Positions 10,380 through 20,105 of a DNA stretch of 64,000 nt are shown here, in pieces. A program made the translations under genes and the position numbers. How positions within the stretch are numbered: position 1 is the first letter of the stretch; each line of letters opens with the position of its first letter. Origin of the DNA: Pseudomonadota bacterium (GTDB lineage Bacteria; Pseudomonadota; Alphaproteobacteria; Acetobacterales; Acetobacteraceae); NCBI GenBank assembly GCA_021781835.1, contig JAJXWD010000007.1:1-64000 (forward strand), in the 5' to 3' direction. The notes under the pieces were generated by a model. The model ran no database searches. It was not told where the DNA came from and worked only from the letters and a program-made list of their open reading frames with translations.

Positions 10380-10984
10380 ACTGGATTGACGCCACCGTAC
10401 TCGTGATCATCGGGCTGTCGGCCGTGTTTTCGATGGTGCGGGGCTTTGTGCGCGAGGTGCTGGGCGTGGCCGCCTGGGTGGGGGCGGGGCTGGCCGCGGT
10501 GCGGCTGTTTCCGCTCGTGCAGCCGGAAGTGACCTCGCTGCTGCCGACGGGGATGCAGCATTTCGCGGTTTATGGCGCCATGGCGGTGGTGTTTATCGTG
10601 GTGCTGGTGGTGCTCAGCCTGATCTCGGCGCTGATCGGCGGGCTGGTGCGCGATTCGCCCCTCTCCAACCTCGACCATTCGCTCGGCCTGGTGTTTGGCG
10701 CGGCGCGCGGGGCGGTGATCGTGGCATGCGCCTATATCGCGCTCTCGATCGGCGTGGCGCCCGACCAATGGCCCCAGCCGGTGGTGAAGGCGCGGTTTTT
10801 GCCCCTGGCCTATTTGGGCGCCAGCGATCTGGCGGGGCTGCTGCCGGCGCAATATCAGCCCAAGGTGGACCCGCTGCCCAGCGCCAAGGCGCCGCCCGCC
10901 ATGCAGTTAATGACCCAGCCCGTGGCCGGCTCGGCGCTCGCCGCCCCCGCCGCGCAGGCGCCCAACCAGACCAAGACCCCATAA
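10376..10984 (+). CDS. cvpA: CvpA family membrane protein
   Basis: Inner-membrane protein of 202 residues with four hydrophobic segments (about 5-25, 28-48, 60-85, 100-125) and a proline/alanine-rich C-terminal tail. The N-terminus (WIDATVLVIIGLSAVFSMVRGFVREVL) is typical of CvpA, named for colicin V production and found next to purF in many proteobacteria. Its start overlaps the radA stop by four bases and purF follows after 169 nt, preserving the radA-cvpA-purF order. Confidence 0.9.
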   Translation: MNWIDATVLVIIGLSAVFSMVRGFVREVLGVAAWVGAGLAAVRLFPLVQPEVTSLLPTGMQHFAVYGAMAVVFIVVLVVLSLISALIGGLVRDSPLSNLDHSLGLVFGAARGAVIVACAYIALSIGVAPDQWPQPVVKARFLPLAYLGASDLAGLLPAQYQPKVDPLPSAKAPPAMQLMTQPVAGSALAAPAAQAPNQTKTP

Positions 10985-11153
10985 CCCCCGCGCAACGCCG
11001 CGCGCTCTTTAGCGGCTATGCGCGCAAATGCCTCGACATTGTCACAGGGGCCGGGTAACTCGGGGCAGCTTTGAGTGCGACACCCCAAACACCATATTGG
11101 ATGGTGCGGCGGGAGATCGTCCTCTCATCATCGCCGCGAGGAGCAGAGACCCA

Positions 11154-12605
11154 ATGATCGACGACGACAAGTTCCACGAGGAATGTGGGGTTTTCGGCGC
11201 CTGGAATGTGCCCGACGCGGCGGCGATCACCGCCCTTGGCCTGCACGCCCTGCAGCACCGCGGCCAGGAGGCCACGGGCATTGTCACCCATGACGGGGTG
11301 CGCTTCCACTCGCACAAGGGCATGGGGCTGGTGGGCGACAATTACGGCGACGCCAAGGTGATGGCGGCGCTGCCCGGCTCGCGCGCCATTGGCCATAACC
11401 GCTACGCCACCACCGGCGAGACGGTGCTGCGCAACGTGCAGCCGCTATTTGCCGAGTTCGAGTTCGGCGGCCTGGCGGTCGGGCATAATGGCAACCTGAC
11501 CAATGCCCATACGGTGCGCCGGGCGCTGACCCGCCGGGGCTGCCTGTTTCAGTCCACCATGGACAGCGAGGTGTTCGTGCACCTCATCGCCATCTCGCTC
11601 TATTCAAATGTGGTCGACCGGCTGATCGATGCGGTGAAGCAGGTGATCGGGGCTTATTCGCTCGTGGCCCTGACGCAGGACCTGCTGATTGGCGTGCGTG
11701 ACCCGCTGGGCGTGCGGCCGCTGATTTTGGGCAAGACCAAGGGCGCCGACGGCAAGGTGGGCTGGGTGCTGGCCTCCGAGACCTGCGCGCTCGACATTGT
11801 GGGCGCCGATTTCGTGCGCGATGTGGAGCCGGGCGAGATTGTGCTGATCGATGACCGGGGGGTTGAATCGATCAAGCCCTTTACCCCCGCCCCGCCGCGC
11901 TTTTGCGTGTTTGAGTATATTTATTTCGCCCGCCCCGACTCGGTGATGGAGGGCGTGTCGGTTTACAATGCGCGCAAGAATATCGGCCGGGTGCTGGCCA
12001 ATGAGGCACCTGCCGAGGCTGATATCGTGGTGCCGGTGCCGGATTCGGGCGTGCCGGCGGCCATGGGCTTCTCGGAAGCCTCGGGGCTGGCGTTCGAGTT
12101 GGGCATTATTCGCAACCATTATGTCGGGCGCACCTTTATTGAGCCGACGGACCAGATCCGCCATCTCGGCGTGCGGCTGAAGCACTCGGCCAACCGCGCC
12201 ATGATCGAGGGCAAGCGGGTGGTTTTGGTCGATGATTCGATCGTGCGCGGCACGACCTCGCAGAAGATTGTGGCGATGGTGCGCGCCGCCGGGGCCAAGG
12301 AGGTGCATATGCGCATCGCCGGGCCGCCGACCACCCATTCCTGCTTTTATGGCATCGATACCCCTGAGCGCGGCAAGCTGCTGGCGGCACGCAACAGCGT
12401 GGCGGAAATGGCCAAGCTGATCGGCGCCGATTCGCTGGCCTTCATCTCGCTCGACGGGCTCTACCGGGCGCTGGGCAAGCCTGGCCGCGACGCCAAGGCC
12501 CCGGCCTTCTGCGATGCCTGCTTCACGGGGGATTACCCGATCGAGCTGACCGACCAGGCGGAGCCGCGCGAGAGCCAGATGAGCCTGCTCGCCGAGTTGC
12601 GCTGA
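11154..12605 (+). CDS. purF: amidophosphoribosyltransferase
   Basis: First enzyme of de novo purine synthesis; makes phosphoribosylamine from PRPP and glutamine. The protein has 483 residues. A 10-residue propeptide ([10 protein letters not shown]) precedes the catalytic Cys11 of the Ntn-hydrolase glutaminase domain (CGVFGAW), then GHNRYATTG, and the C-terminal phosphoribosyltransferase domain has [16 protein letters not shown]. The ATG follows GAGGAGCAGAGACCCA. An in-frame upstream extension lacks homology and was not used. Confidence 0.97.
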   Translation: MIDDDKFHEECGVFGAWNVPDAAAITALGLHALQHRGQEATGIVTHDGVRFHSHKGMGLVGDNYGDAKVMAALPGSRAIGHNRYATTGETVLRNVQPLFAEFEFGGLAVGHNGNLTNAHTVRRALTRRGCLFQSTMDSEVFVHLIAISLYSNVVDRLIDAVKQVIGAYSLVALTQDLLIGVRDPLGVRPLILGKTKGADGKVGWVLASETCALDIVGADFVRDVEPGEIVLIDDRGVESIKPFTPAPPRFCVFEYIYFARPDSVMEGVSVYNARKNIGRVLANEAPAEADIVVPVPDSGVPAAMGFSEASGLAFELGIIRNHYVGRTFIEPTDQIRHLGVRLKHSANRAMIEGKRVVLVDDSIVRGTTSQKIVAMVRAAGAKEVHMRIAGPPTTHSCFYGIDTPERGKLLAARNSVAEMAKLIGADSLAFISLDGLYRALGKPGRDAKAPAFCDACFTGDYPIELTDQAEPRESQMSLLAELR

Positions 12606-12621
12606 ATAACGGCGCGCCGCC

Positions 12622-13029
12622 GTGGATGACCTGCTCGTCTATGTCTGGGTTGCCATCGGCGGCGCGCTGGGCAGCGTGGCGCGCTTCGCGCTCAGCAATG
12701 CCATGGTGCTGCTGGCCGGGCCGGGCTTTCCCTATGGCACGCTGCTCATCAATGTCTCGGGGTCGTTTGTCATCAGCTTCTTCGGCGCGCTGACCGCCAT
12801 GGATGCGCGCTGGCCGCTCAGCTTCGAGGCGCGGGCCTTTGTGACGGTCGGCGTGTGCGGCGGATTCACAACATTCTCATCATTCAGCCTCCAGACGGTC
12901 GATCTCATCAAGCATGGCGCAACCGGGCGGGCGATTATTTATGCCGCACTTTCGGTCATTTTATGCCTCCTCGCGTGCGCGCTTGGCTATCTCGCAGCCA
13001 ATGCCGTCAACGGCGCCCACAAAGCCTGA
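12622..13029 (+). CDS. crcB: fluoride exporter CrcB/Fluc
   Basis: Small dual-topology membrane channel that exports fluoride. The protein has 135 residues, four transmembrane helices, and the family motifs GGALGSVARF, GTLLINVSGSF and GFTTFSSFS. The start is GTG, 16 nt after the purF stop. No fluoride riboswitch was recognised in the short gap, and cotranscription with purF is likely. Confidence 0.94.
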   Translation: MDDLLVYVWVAIGGALGSVARFALSNAMVLLAGPGFPYGTLLINVSGSFVISFFGALTAMDARWPLSFEARAFVTVGVCGGFTTFSSFSLQTVDLIKHGATGRAIIYAALSVILCLLACALGYLAANAVNGAHKA

Positions 13030-13333
13030 CCGGGCCCCGCCAAAACGCCCCCGGGCGCGGCAAAAATGCCACGGTTTTTTGTGAAAAATCAGAGCTTAAT
13101 AAAAAATTTTTAAAGTAAAACCCGGTTGCCTGGGAATTTGTGTCATTTAAGTCACAGGAATGACGCAAAGCGTCTGGGGGTAAGCTTTGGGGCTGGCCTC
13201 CTTGAAGACTTGGCATGTAGATTGCCACCTCGTTACCGCACAACGGCACTGTCTGGTGGCGATCATCAGACCATAATGTGCCGGGTTACGTTTTGGGCAT
13301 CACGTGCAAAATCTTGCACATTGAGGAGGCATA
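13030..13333. other. 304-nt gene-free region before the porin
   Basis: No gene was found. The first part is AT-rich with A and T runs at 13080-13115. A GTGCAA/TTGCAC inverted repeat with a 4-nt loop lies at 13304-13319, directly before the GAGGAGG ribosome site of the porin gene at 13322. The region presumably carries the porin promoter; no convincing -35/-10 pair could be fixed by eye. Confidence 0.6.
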
Positions 13334-14533
13334 ATGATTAACATGCGTCGGCAACTTCTGGGTCTCGGCTTTGTGGCCGCGTCCTCTCTTCTGGCCATGC
13401 AGGCGGCGAACGCCATGACCGGCCCGCAGGCCATTTCGATCGATGGCGGCCCGCTCGGCTCGCTCTCGCTCTCGGGCGGCGCTGACGGCTATGGCTACTA
13501 TCTCGGCAATGCCGGCCAGGGTTCGCGGGAGCAGAACACCGGTGCCGCCCTCGGCAACGCCATGATCGAGCTGCAGAAGACCTCGGGCATTGTGCAGTTC
13601 ACCGTCGAGGTGGGCGCCAATGGCAATGAGTCGCTCGGCGCGCTGAGCTACACCAAGGGCCATGTCTCCGAGGCCGCCGTTAACAACTACGTGACCGGCC
13701 CGCTTTATGCCGGCTATGTCACCCTGGCCCCCTCGAACCTGCCCGTGACCATCTCGGCCGGCCAGCTCGGCTCGCTGGAAGGCTATGAAGGCTCGTTCGA
13801 CTGGTCGAACCCCTCGCAGTTCACCACCCTGCTCTTCTATACCGAGAACGCGCAGAGCCGTGGCGTGAACGTCGCCTACAGCCAGGGCCCGCTCTCGGCC
13901 ACCGTGCAGTTCGGTGACGGCTCCGACTCCGGCGTCGCCAACTTCCTGCAGGCGCTGGTCAGCTACAGCTTCGATGCCAACAACACGCTGAACGTGTTCT
14001 ACGGTGGCAATCTGGGCCGTACCGGTGCCAACACCTTCTTTTATGGCAACCTGACCACCGCCGCCGCGCCCTACTACTATAACTCGCAGCTGTTCGGCGC
14101 TTACTACAGCTACACCAACGGCAACCTGAACCTGGTGCCGGAAGTGCAGTATGTGTATGCCAAGCCGCAGGCTTATTACAGCCTCGACGGCATGAGCAAG
14201 ACCAGCTCGGCCTTTGGCGCCGCCCTGTTCGGCACCTACAGCCTCGCCAACACCCCGTACTCGCTGGGTGGCTGGGTTGAGTACTTCAACAGCCGCGTTG
14301 GCGCCACCGATGGCAACAACTTCGCTAACTGGGCCATCGGCCCCGACGCCCAGGCCATTGGCGTGGCCCTGTCGCCGACCTGGCAGTACAAGGACCTGTT
14401 TGCCCGCGCCAATGCCGGCTATATCTATCTGCTGCGTAACAAGAGCGCCGCGGGTACCACCTATGGCTACGGCACCGGCGGTCACGCCAAGGGCCAGTTC
14501 ATGGGCACCCTCGAAGCCGGCGTGCTGTTCTAA
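13334..14533 (+). CDS. outer-membrane porin-like beta-barrel protein
   Basis: Predicted outer-membrane porin of 399 residues. A signal peptide (MRRQLLGLGFVAASSLLAMQAANA, cleaved near residue 27) is followed by alternating aromatic/polar strands rich in Gly, Tyr, Asn and Ser, with no Cys in the mature part, and the protein ends in LEAGVLF with the C-terminal Phe needed by the BAM complex. The ribosome site GAGGAGG is strong, and two tandem hairpins follow, so the gene is probably monocistronic and highly expressed. Substrate specificity cannot be told. Confidence 0.85.
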   Translation: MINMRRQLLGLGFVAASSLLAMQAANAMTGPQAISIDGGPLGSLSLSGGADGYGYYLGNAGQGSREQNTGAALGNAMIELQKTSGIVQFTVEVGANGNESLGALSYTKGHVSEAAVNNYVTGPLYAGYVTLAPSNLPVTISAGQLGSLEGYEGSFDWSNPSQFTTLLFYTENAQSRGVNVAYSQGPLSATVQFGDGSDSGVANFLQALVSYSFDANNTLNVFYGGNLGRTGANTFFYGNLTTAAAPYYYNSQLFGAYYSYTNGNLNLVPEVQYVYAKPQAYYSLDGMSKTSSAFGAALFGTYSLANTPYSLGGWVEYFNSRVGATDGNNFANWAIGPDAQAIGVALSPTWQYKDLFARANAGYIYLLRNKSAAGTTYGYGTGGHAKGQFMGTLEAGVLF

Positions 14534-14544
14534 GAATATCGTGT

Positions 14545-14597
14545 GGGGGCCTTGGCCCCCGCGCAAGGAAACCGGGCCCTCGCGGCCCGGTTTTTTT
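14545..14597 (+). terminator. tandem hairpins / rho-independent terminator after porin
   Basis: A first hairpin GGGGGCC-TT-GGCCCCC lies at 14545-14560. A second, AAACCGGGCC / GGCCCGGTTT with a 5-nt loop (14569-14593), runs into seven T residues (to 14597). The second is a textbook terminator for the porin transcript, 35 nt after the stop. Confidence 0.92.
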
Positions 14598-14608
14598 ATG
14601 CCCAAACG

Positions 14609-15274
14609 TCAGCCGCCGAGGCGGAGACGGCCGCGCAGGGCGAAAGGGGCGCCGGGCTGGTTCTGGGTGAACAGGCACAGGCTCTCGACGCGCCGGGGCA
14701 GGCTGAGCACGGGGCCGAAATGGGCCTCGGCCGGGGCCGCATAGGGGTTGGGCGAGAGCGCGGCGGTGAGGGTCATGTGGAAGCGGAAATCCTCGATCAC
14801 CAGCGGGTAGCCGTAGCGGGCGATGTGGGCGCGCTGGCGGGGCGTGCGGCCTTGGGCGCGTTTGGCCTGGGCGGCGGCGTCTTCGGGCAGGCGGTGGCGG
14901 TCCAGCCCGCGCACCAGGGCGGTTTCGAGGCGGTGCAGCTCCGGGCAGGGCGCGGCCAGGCACAGGGCCAGGAAGCCGTTGAGGGTGGTAAGCGCCAGCG
15001 GCGCCAGGGCAAAGGCGGGAAACGAAGCGGCCAGGGTCTTGGCATCTTCGAGGAAGGCTTGGAGTCCGTGGCGGAGCGCGATGGGGGCCTTGAGCGTGGC
15101 GTGGAACCCGTAAAGGCGCGGGGCTTGGGTATTGGCGGGCAAATCGGGCAGGGCGGGCTGGGGCAGCGCCGCGCCTGTCGCGGCATCGCGCCCGAGCCAG
15201 GCGCTGCCCTGGTGCCAGAGCGGATCATCGGGCTCCGGGGCATAATAGATGGCGGCGCGGTAAGGCTCAGCCAA
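14609..15274 (-). CDS. DUF1045 family protein (phosphonate-associated 2H-phosphoesterase fold)
   Basis: Protein of 221 residues matching the DUF1045 family that accompanies C-P lyase genes. Two H-x-T/S-type motifs, GFHATLKAP and FRFHMTLTAAL, fit the two-histidine phosphoesterase fold. The TTG start giving MAEPYRAAIYYAP was chosen, because family members begin this way; it overlaps the end of phnM by 8 nt, so the genes are coupled. The exact reaction is not known to me; a role in phosphonate or ribose-phosphate intermediate processing is inferred from context. Confidence 0.85.
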   Translation of the reverse strand: MAEPYRAAIYYAPEPDDPLWHQGSAWLGRDAATGAALPQPALPDLPANTQAPRLYGFHATLKAPIALRHGLQAFLEDAKTLAASFPAFALAPLALTTLNGFLALCLAAPCPELHRLETALVRGLDRHRLPEDAAAQAKRAQGRTPRQRAHIARYGYPLVIEDFRFHMTLTAALSPNPYAAPAEAHFGPVLSLPRRVESLCLFTQNQPGAPFALRGRLRLGG

Positions 15275-16388
15275 CCCGCACCCCCGCGCGCCACACGCCG
15301 CGCACCACCGGCAGGCCATCATAAAGCCGGACCAGGATGAGATCGGCCCGCAGGCCGGGGGTGAGCGCGCCGCGATCTGGCAGGTTGGCCAGGCGGGCGG
15401 GGCCGGCGGTGATGAGCGCCACGGCCTGGGGCAGCGCCAGGGCGCCGGATTCGGCCGCCATGAAGGCGGCTTCGAGCAGGGCGGCGGGGACATAATCGGA
15501 GGCCAGGGCGTCGATCAGCCCGGCTTGCACCAGCTCCTGTACCGCGACATTGCCCGCATGCGAGCCGCCGCGCACGATGTTGGGGGCGCCGCCAATGACC
15601 CCCTGCCCCGCCGCCCGCGCCGCCGCCGCGGCCTCACGGGTGACGGGAAATTCGGCGAGGGCGATGCCGTCTCTGGTGTTGGCGGCGATGTCGGCGCTGG
15701 CGCGGTCATCGTGCGAGGCCACGGGCAGGCCGTGCGCGCGGGCCAGAGCCAGAACATCGGCCCGGTTGGGGCGGTGATGGGCGTGGTGGGCGGCTTGCAG
15801 GGCTTCGATCATGGCGTCGATTTCAGGCGGCGCGAAACCCTCGGCCTGGCGCATGGCGCGGTAGCGGGGGATGTCGGCATATTGGCCGCCGATGCCGGGC
15901 GTGTGGTCCATGACCGAGACCAGCCGGACCAGGGGGTTGGCGATGATGGCGGCGAGGTGGGCGGGCATGCCGGGCGAGGGCAGCTCGCAGCGCAGATGCA
16001 GAAAATGCTCGGCTTGCAGGGCGCCCAGCGCCTTGAAGCGGGTGAGGTCGGCGACGCCGTTCAAGAAGGTTTGGTGGCGGGATTTCTCAAAGCCGATCTC
16101 GCCGATGCACAGCGCGTCGAACACCGTGGTGATGCCGGCCGACAGACATTGCTTGTCGTGGGCGAGGAGCGCCTGGGCGGAGGGCCAGAGAGCATTGACG
16201 CGCGGGCTGGCCTGGCGCTCGAGATTATCGGTGTGGAGGTCGATGAGGCCGGGGAGCAGATAGCCGCCTTCGCAGTCAAAGCCGTCGGTTTGGGGCTCCA
16301 GCGTGGCGATGAGGCCGTTGGCGAGGCTGAGGCCCCCGTGGCGCAGCCCGTGGGGCAAGACCAGCACCGCGTTGTGAAACCCTGACAT
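15267..16388 (-). CDS. phnM: alpha-D-ribose 1-methylphosphonate 5-triphosphate diphosphatase
   Basis: Amidohydrolase of the C-P lyase pathway that removes pyrophosphate from ribose-1-phosphonate 5-triphosphate. The protein has 373 residues. Landmarks are LLPGLIDLHTDNLERQ, HLRCELP, SVMDHTPG, the ASHDD metal-ligand motif, GAPNIVRGGSHAGNV and SDYVPAALLEA. The ATG five bases after a run of G (ribosome site) is preferred; a GTG two codons upstream is possible. None of phnGHIJKLN is present in the window, so this is an orphan or split phosphonate locus. The araC-type gene ends 66 nt upstream on the same strand. Confidence 0.93.
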   Translation of the reverse strand: MSGFHNAVLVLPHGLRHGGLSLANGLIATLEPQTDGFDCEGGYLLPGLIDLHTDNLERQASPRVNALWPSAQALLAHDKQCLSAGITTVFDALCIGEIGFEKSRHQTFLNGVADLTRFKALGALQAEHFLHLRCELPSPGMPAHLAAIIANPLVRLVSVMDHTPGIGGQYADIPRYRAMRQAEGFAPPEIDAMIEALQAAHHAHHRPNRADVLALARAHGLPVASHDDRASADIAANTRDGIALAEFPVTREAAAAARAAGQGVIGGAPNIVRGGSHAGNVAVQELVQAGLIDALASDYVPAALLEAAFMAAESGALALPQAVALITAGPARLANLPDRGALTPGLRADLILVRLYDGLPVVRGVWRAGVRVG

Positions 16389-16454
16389 CAACACCCCCCT
16401 TGGCTGGGGTGGATGATAGCGGATTTTGCCGGGCGCCGGTATGGGCGCACCATG

Positions 16455-17468
16455 TCAGGATGATGATCCCTCCATTTCGCGCCGGAAGGCGGCGGGGGAT
16501 TTGGACACCCATTTGCGAAAGGCGCGGTGGAAGGCGCTGGGCTCGGCGAAGCCGAGATCGGCGGCGATTTCGGCGACCGTGCGCGCCGAGCCGGTGAGCG
16601 CGGCGATGGCGAGATCGCGTTTGATTTCATCGGACAGGGATTTCCAGCTTTGGCCCTCCTGGCGCAGATGGGCGCGCAGCGTGGAGGGCGACAGGCGGAG
16701 CTGGCGGGCAAGCGCGGTGAAATCCGGCCACTGGCTGGGCGGCTGGGCGCGCAGCAGGGCGCGGATGCGCGCGATCTGCCCGGCATCATAGCGGTAGCGC
16801 ACCAGCAGATTGGCGGGGGCGGCGCGCAGAAAGGCTTTGAGGGCGGGCTCGTCACGCGAGACTTTGAGGGGGAGATAGGCGGCATCGAAGGTGATGGCCG
16901 AGGCGGGGCGGCCAAAACGCACGGGGGCGCCGAAGAATTGGCGGTAATCGGCCACGCCTTTGGGTTCGGGGCAGCGGAAATCGACGCCGCGCAGCGGGAT
17001 GCGGCGGCCGGCCAGCCAGCAGGCGAGGCCGTGGAAAATAATCCAGAAGGTGCGGTAGGCGAAGGCGGAGCGGGGCGGGCCTTGGTCATCGAGCACCACG
17101 GTGGCCGTGCCCTCGGCCACATGCAGCGTGCCGCGCGGGGCCATGATGAGCACGGCGAGAAAGCGCAGCGCCCGGCGGAGCGCCTGCTCGAGCGAGGCCG
17201 AGTGGAGCACGGCCCGCCCGAGCATGACAAACCCGCCCGGGCGCAGGGGCGCGGCGCCGAGGCCGAAAAACTCATCCTCCATGGCGGCGGCAAGCGCCAG
17301 CCACAGGCGCCCGTAACTCTCGGCCGAGACCGGCCCGGTGAGCGGCAAGGACAGGCCGGCCGCCTGCAGAACCGGACCCTCGGGCAGGCCCTTGCGGCGC
17401 AGACACTCGAGCGCCTCATCGACGAAAGAGGGGCGGATCATCCGCCGCTCGGCATTGGACTCGGACAT
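16455..17468 (-). CDS. AraC-family transcriptional regulator (arabinose_bd-type sensor)
   Basis: Regulator of 337 residues. The N-terminal two-thirds fit the AraC 'arabinose-binding' sensor domain seen in OruR/ArgR-like regulators (LRPGGFVMLGRAVLHSASLEQALRRALRF, about residues 80-110). The last 95 residues are the double helix-turn-helix, with LARQLRLSPSTLRAHLRQEG and VAEIAADLGFAEPSAFHRAFRKWVSKSP. The ATG follows CCGGAGGCGCC. It is divergent from the acyl-CoA gene cluster (196-nt gap) and upstream of phnM, so either could be its target; divergence favours the acyl-CoA cluster. Confidence 0.9.
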   Translation of the reverse strand: MSESNAERRMIRPSFVDEALECLRRKGLPEGPVLQAAGLSLPLTGPVSAESYGRLWLALAAAMEDEFFGLGAAPLRPGGFVMLGRAVLHSASLEQALRRALRFLAVLIMAPRGTLHVAEGTATVVLDDQGPPRSAFAYRTFWIIFHGLACWLAGRRIPLRGVDFRCPEPKGVADYRQFFGAPVRFGRPASAITFDAAYLPLKVSRDEPALKAFLRAAPANLLVRYRYDAGQIARIRALLRAQPPSQWPDFTALARQLRLSPSTLRAHLRQEGQSWKSLSDEIKRDLAIAALTGSARTVAEIAADLGFAEPSAFHRAFRKWVSKSPAAFRREMEGSSS

Positions 17469-17664
17469 GGCGCCTCCGGGGATATGGTAAAACCGCCAGA
17501 GAATTTGCGCCAGTGCGGACATTTACGGCCATGTATGCCCGGCGCATGATGCGGACCACGGCACAAGCCACACCGGCGCACAAGAACAACCACGCCCGGT
17601 CCCGCCGCGCCAGACCACAGACCGTGCCCAAGACAAAAAGACCAACGCCAACCAGGAGACGCCC

Positions 17665-19311
17665 ATGACCCGCCCCGCTTACGACACGTATTACGCCGCC
17701 TTCAGGCCCGAAACCGTGGCCGCGCAATTCGCCGGGGATTTCGGCACCGGCATCAATGCGTGTTTCGAATGCGTGGACCGCCATGCCGGCAGCGGCCGCG
17801 CGGCGCTGGAGTGGGAGGGGATAAAGGGCGAGCGGCGGACCATGAGCTTTGCCGAGCTGCAAGACCAGACGGCGCGCTTTGCCGATGTGATCACCGACCT
17901 TGGCGTACAGCCCGGCGATGTGGTGGCCGGCATGCTGCCGCGCACGCCCGATTTGCTGGTGACCATCATGGGCACGTTGCGCGCGGGCGCGGTGTATCAG
18001 CCTTTGTTCACCGCTTTTGGGCCAAAGGCCATCGAGCACCGGCTGCAAACCTCGGGGGCGAAGCTGGTGGTGACCGACCCGGCCAACCGGCCCAAGCTTG
18101 ATGAAATTCCGGGCCACCCACCAGTGGCCGTGGTGGCGCGGGCCGAGCGCGGGCAAAGCGTGGCGGCGGGGGATATTGATTTTGTGGCGGCGCTGGCCGC
18201 GGCGCGCCCGGTTTTCGCGCCGGTGATGCGCACGGGCGATGATCTGCTTTTGATGATGTCCACCTCGGGCACCACCGGGCTGCCCAAGGGCGTGCCGGTG
18301 CCGGTCCGGGCGCTGATGCCCTTCCGGGTTTACATGGAGCAGGCCGTGAATCTGGAACCCACCGACAGGTTTTGGAACATCGCCGATCCGGGCTGGGCTT
18401 ATGGGCTTTATTACGCCGTGCTGGGGCCGCTGATGCTGGGCATGACCACCACCTTTTACGAGGGGCCGTTTACCGCCGAGAGCACGTACCGGATTTTGAA
18501 GACCCACAACATCACCAATTTCGCCGGGGCGCCCACGGCCTTCCGGTTGCTGATGGCGGCGGGCGCGGAGGCGGCCAGCGTGGTGAAGGGGCAAATCCGG
18601 GCGGTTTCCTCGGCCGGGGAGCCGCTGAACCCGGAGGTGATACGCTGGTTTCGCGCTTCCCTGGACGCGCCGATTTGCGACCATTACGGCCAAACCGAGA
18701 TGGGCATGGTGGTGAATAACCACCATGCGCTGGCGCACGAACAGCGCGCGGGCTCGGCCGGGCTTTCGATGCCCGGCTTCCGGGTGGTGGTGATTGGCGC
18801 GCGCGACGAGGAGCTGCCGCCCGAGACGCCGGGCGAGCTGGCCGTTGACCTCACGGCCTCGCCACTATTCTGGTTCAGGGGGTATTACAAGAAGGAAACG
18901 CCATCGCTGGGTGAGCGTTATTACCGCACCGGCGACATGGCCGAGCTGGGCGCGGACGGGTTGATCTCGTTTGTGGGGCGGAGTGACGATGTCATCACCT
19001 CTTCGGGCTACCGCATTGGGCCGTTTGACGTGGAAAGCGCGCTGATTGAGCATAAGGCGGTGGTGGAGGCCGGGGTGATCGGCAAGCCGGACCCCGAGCG
19101 CACCGAAATCGTGAAGGCGTTTGTCGTGCTCAAACCCGGCTATGAAGCCAGCGACGAGTTGGCCGAGGAACTGCGCCAGCATGTGCGCAAGCGGCTCTCG
19201 GCCCATGCCTATCCACGTGAAATTGAGTTTGTGGAACAGCTGCCCAAGACGCCGAGCGGCAAATTGCAGCGCTTTGTGCTGCGCGCCCAGGAAAAACAGC
19301 ACCAGGGCTGA
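17665..19311 (+). CDS. acyl-CoA synthetase (AMP-dependent, Acs-like)
   Basis: Adenylate-forming CoA ligase of 548 residues that activates a carboxylic acid to its CoA thioester. The P-loop is TSGTTGLPKG near residue 206, followed by the DHYGQTEMG motif, YYRTGDMAE and the C-terminal GRSDDVITSSGYRIGPFDVES. The catalytic lysine is in KTPSGKLQR, the site often controlled by acetylation. It resembles short/medium-chain or propionyl-type ligases; the substrate is not fixed. It heads a five-gene cluster with an SDR, thiolase, acyl-CoA dehydrogenase and CoA-transferase, and lies divergent to an AraC regulator. Confidence 0.9.
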   Translation: MTRPAYDTYYAAFRPETVAAQFAGDFGTGINACFECVDRHAGSGRAALEWEGIKGERRTMSFAELQDQTARFADVITDLGVQPGDVVAGMLPRTPDLLVTIMGTLRAGAVYQPLFTAFGPKAIEHRLQTSGAKLVVTDPANRPKLDEIPGHPPVAVVARAERGQSVAAGDIDFVAALAAARPVFAPVMRTGDDLLLMMSTSGTTGLPKGVPVPVRALMPFRVYMEQAVNLEPTDRFWNIADPGWAYGLYYAVLGPLMLGMTTTFYEGPFTAESTYRILKTHNITNFAGAPTAFRLLMAAGAEAASVVKGQIRAVSSAGEPLNPEVIRWFRASLDAPICDHYGQTEMGMVVNNHHALAHEQRAGSAGLSMPGFRVVVIGARDEELPPETPGELAVDLTASPLFWFRGYYKKETPSLGERYYRTGDMAELGADGLISFVGRSDDVITSSGYRIGPFDVESALIEHKAVVEAGVIGKPDPERTEIVKAFVVLKPGYEASDELAEELRQHVRKRLSAHAYPREIEFVEQLPKTPSGKLQRFVLRAQEKQHQG

Positions 19312-19326
19312 AGGACGGAGAGAGAG

Positions 19327-20094
19327 ATGCAGATTGAGCAACGGGTTTTCCTCATCACCGGCGGTGGCTCGGGGCTGGGGGCGGCGACCGCCCGCCATTT
19401 GGCTGCCCTGGGCGCGCGGGTGGTGCTGGCCGATGTGAACGAGGCGGCGGGCACGGCGCTTGCTGTTGCGCTTGGCGGCAACGCCTTGTTCGTGCGCACG
19501 GATGTGACCTCGGGCGCCGATGGCGAGGCCGCCATGGCGGCCGCCGTGGCGAAGTTTGGGCGGGTGGATGGGCTGGTGAATTGCGCCGGCATCGCGCCCG
19601 GCGAGAAGGTGGTGGGGCGTGAAGGCCCGCACCGGCTGGAGAGCTTTGCCCGGGCGGTGAGCATTAATCTGATCGGCACGTTCAACATGCTGCGCCTGGC
19701 GGCTGACCAGATGGCCAAGCAGGAGCCGGGGGCGGAAGGCGAGCGGGGGGTGATTATCAACACCGCCTCGATCGCGGCTTATGACGGGCAGATTGGCCAG
19801 GCGGCTTATGCGGCCTCGAAGGCCGGGGTGGCCGGGTTGACGCTGCCGGTGGCCCGCGAGCTGGCACGGCTTGGGATACGGTGCGTGACCATCGCGCCCG
19901 GCATTTTCGAGACCCCGATGATGGAGGCGATGCCCCAGGCGGTGAAAGACAGCCTTGGCGCCACGGTGCCGTTTCCACCCCGCCTGGGCAAGCCGGATGA
20001 ATTTGCCGCGCTGGTTGCCCATATCGTGCAAAATATCATGCTCAATGGCGAGGTGATCCGCCTCGACGGCGCGTTGCGCATGGCGCCGAAATAA
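19327..20094 (+). CDS. 3-hydroxyacyl-CoA dehydrogenase, SDR family (HSD10-like)
   Basis: Classical short-chain dehydrogenase of 255 residues with TGGGSGLG cofactor motif, [10 protein letters not shown], catalytic Ser in [10 protein letters not shown] and YxxxK in AAYAASKAG. The pattern, including [12 protein letters not shown] and [13 protein letters not shown], is that of the HSD17B10-type 3-hydroxy-2-methylacyl-CoA dehydrogenases used in beta-oxidation and isoleucine-type degradation. It has a GGAGAGAG ribosome site and lies 15 nt after the CoA ligase. Confidence 0.9.
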   Translation: MQIEQRVFLITGGGSGLGAATARHLAALGARVVLADVNEAAGTALAVALGGNALFVRTDVTSGADGEAAMAAAVAKFGRVDGLVNCAGIAPGEKVVGREGPHRLESFARAVSINLIGTFNMLRLAADQMAKQEPGAEGERGVIINTASIAAYDGQIGQAAYAASKAGVAGLTLPVARELARLGIRCVTIAPGIFETPMMEAMPQAVKDSLGATVPFPPRLGKPDEFAALVAHIVQNIMLNGEVIRLDGALRMAPK

Positions 20095-20105
20095 GGAGAA
20101 ACCCC

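Noticed and set aside
11028-11153. 42-codon upstream extension of PurF
   Set aside because: Family proteins begin with a short propeptide before the catalytic Cys; the ATG at 11154 gives exactly that.
12606-12621. Fluoride riboswitch before crcB
   Set aside because: The gap to purF is only 16 nt, too short for the aptamer.
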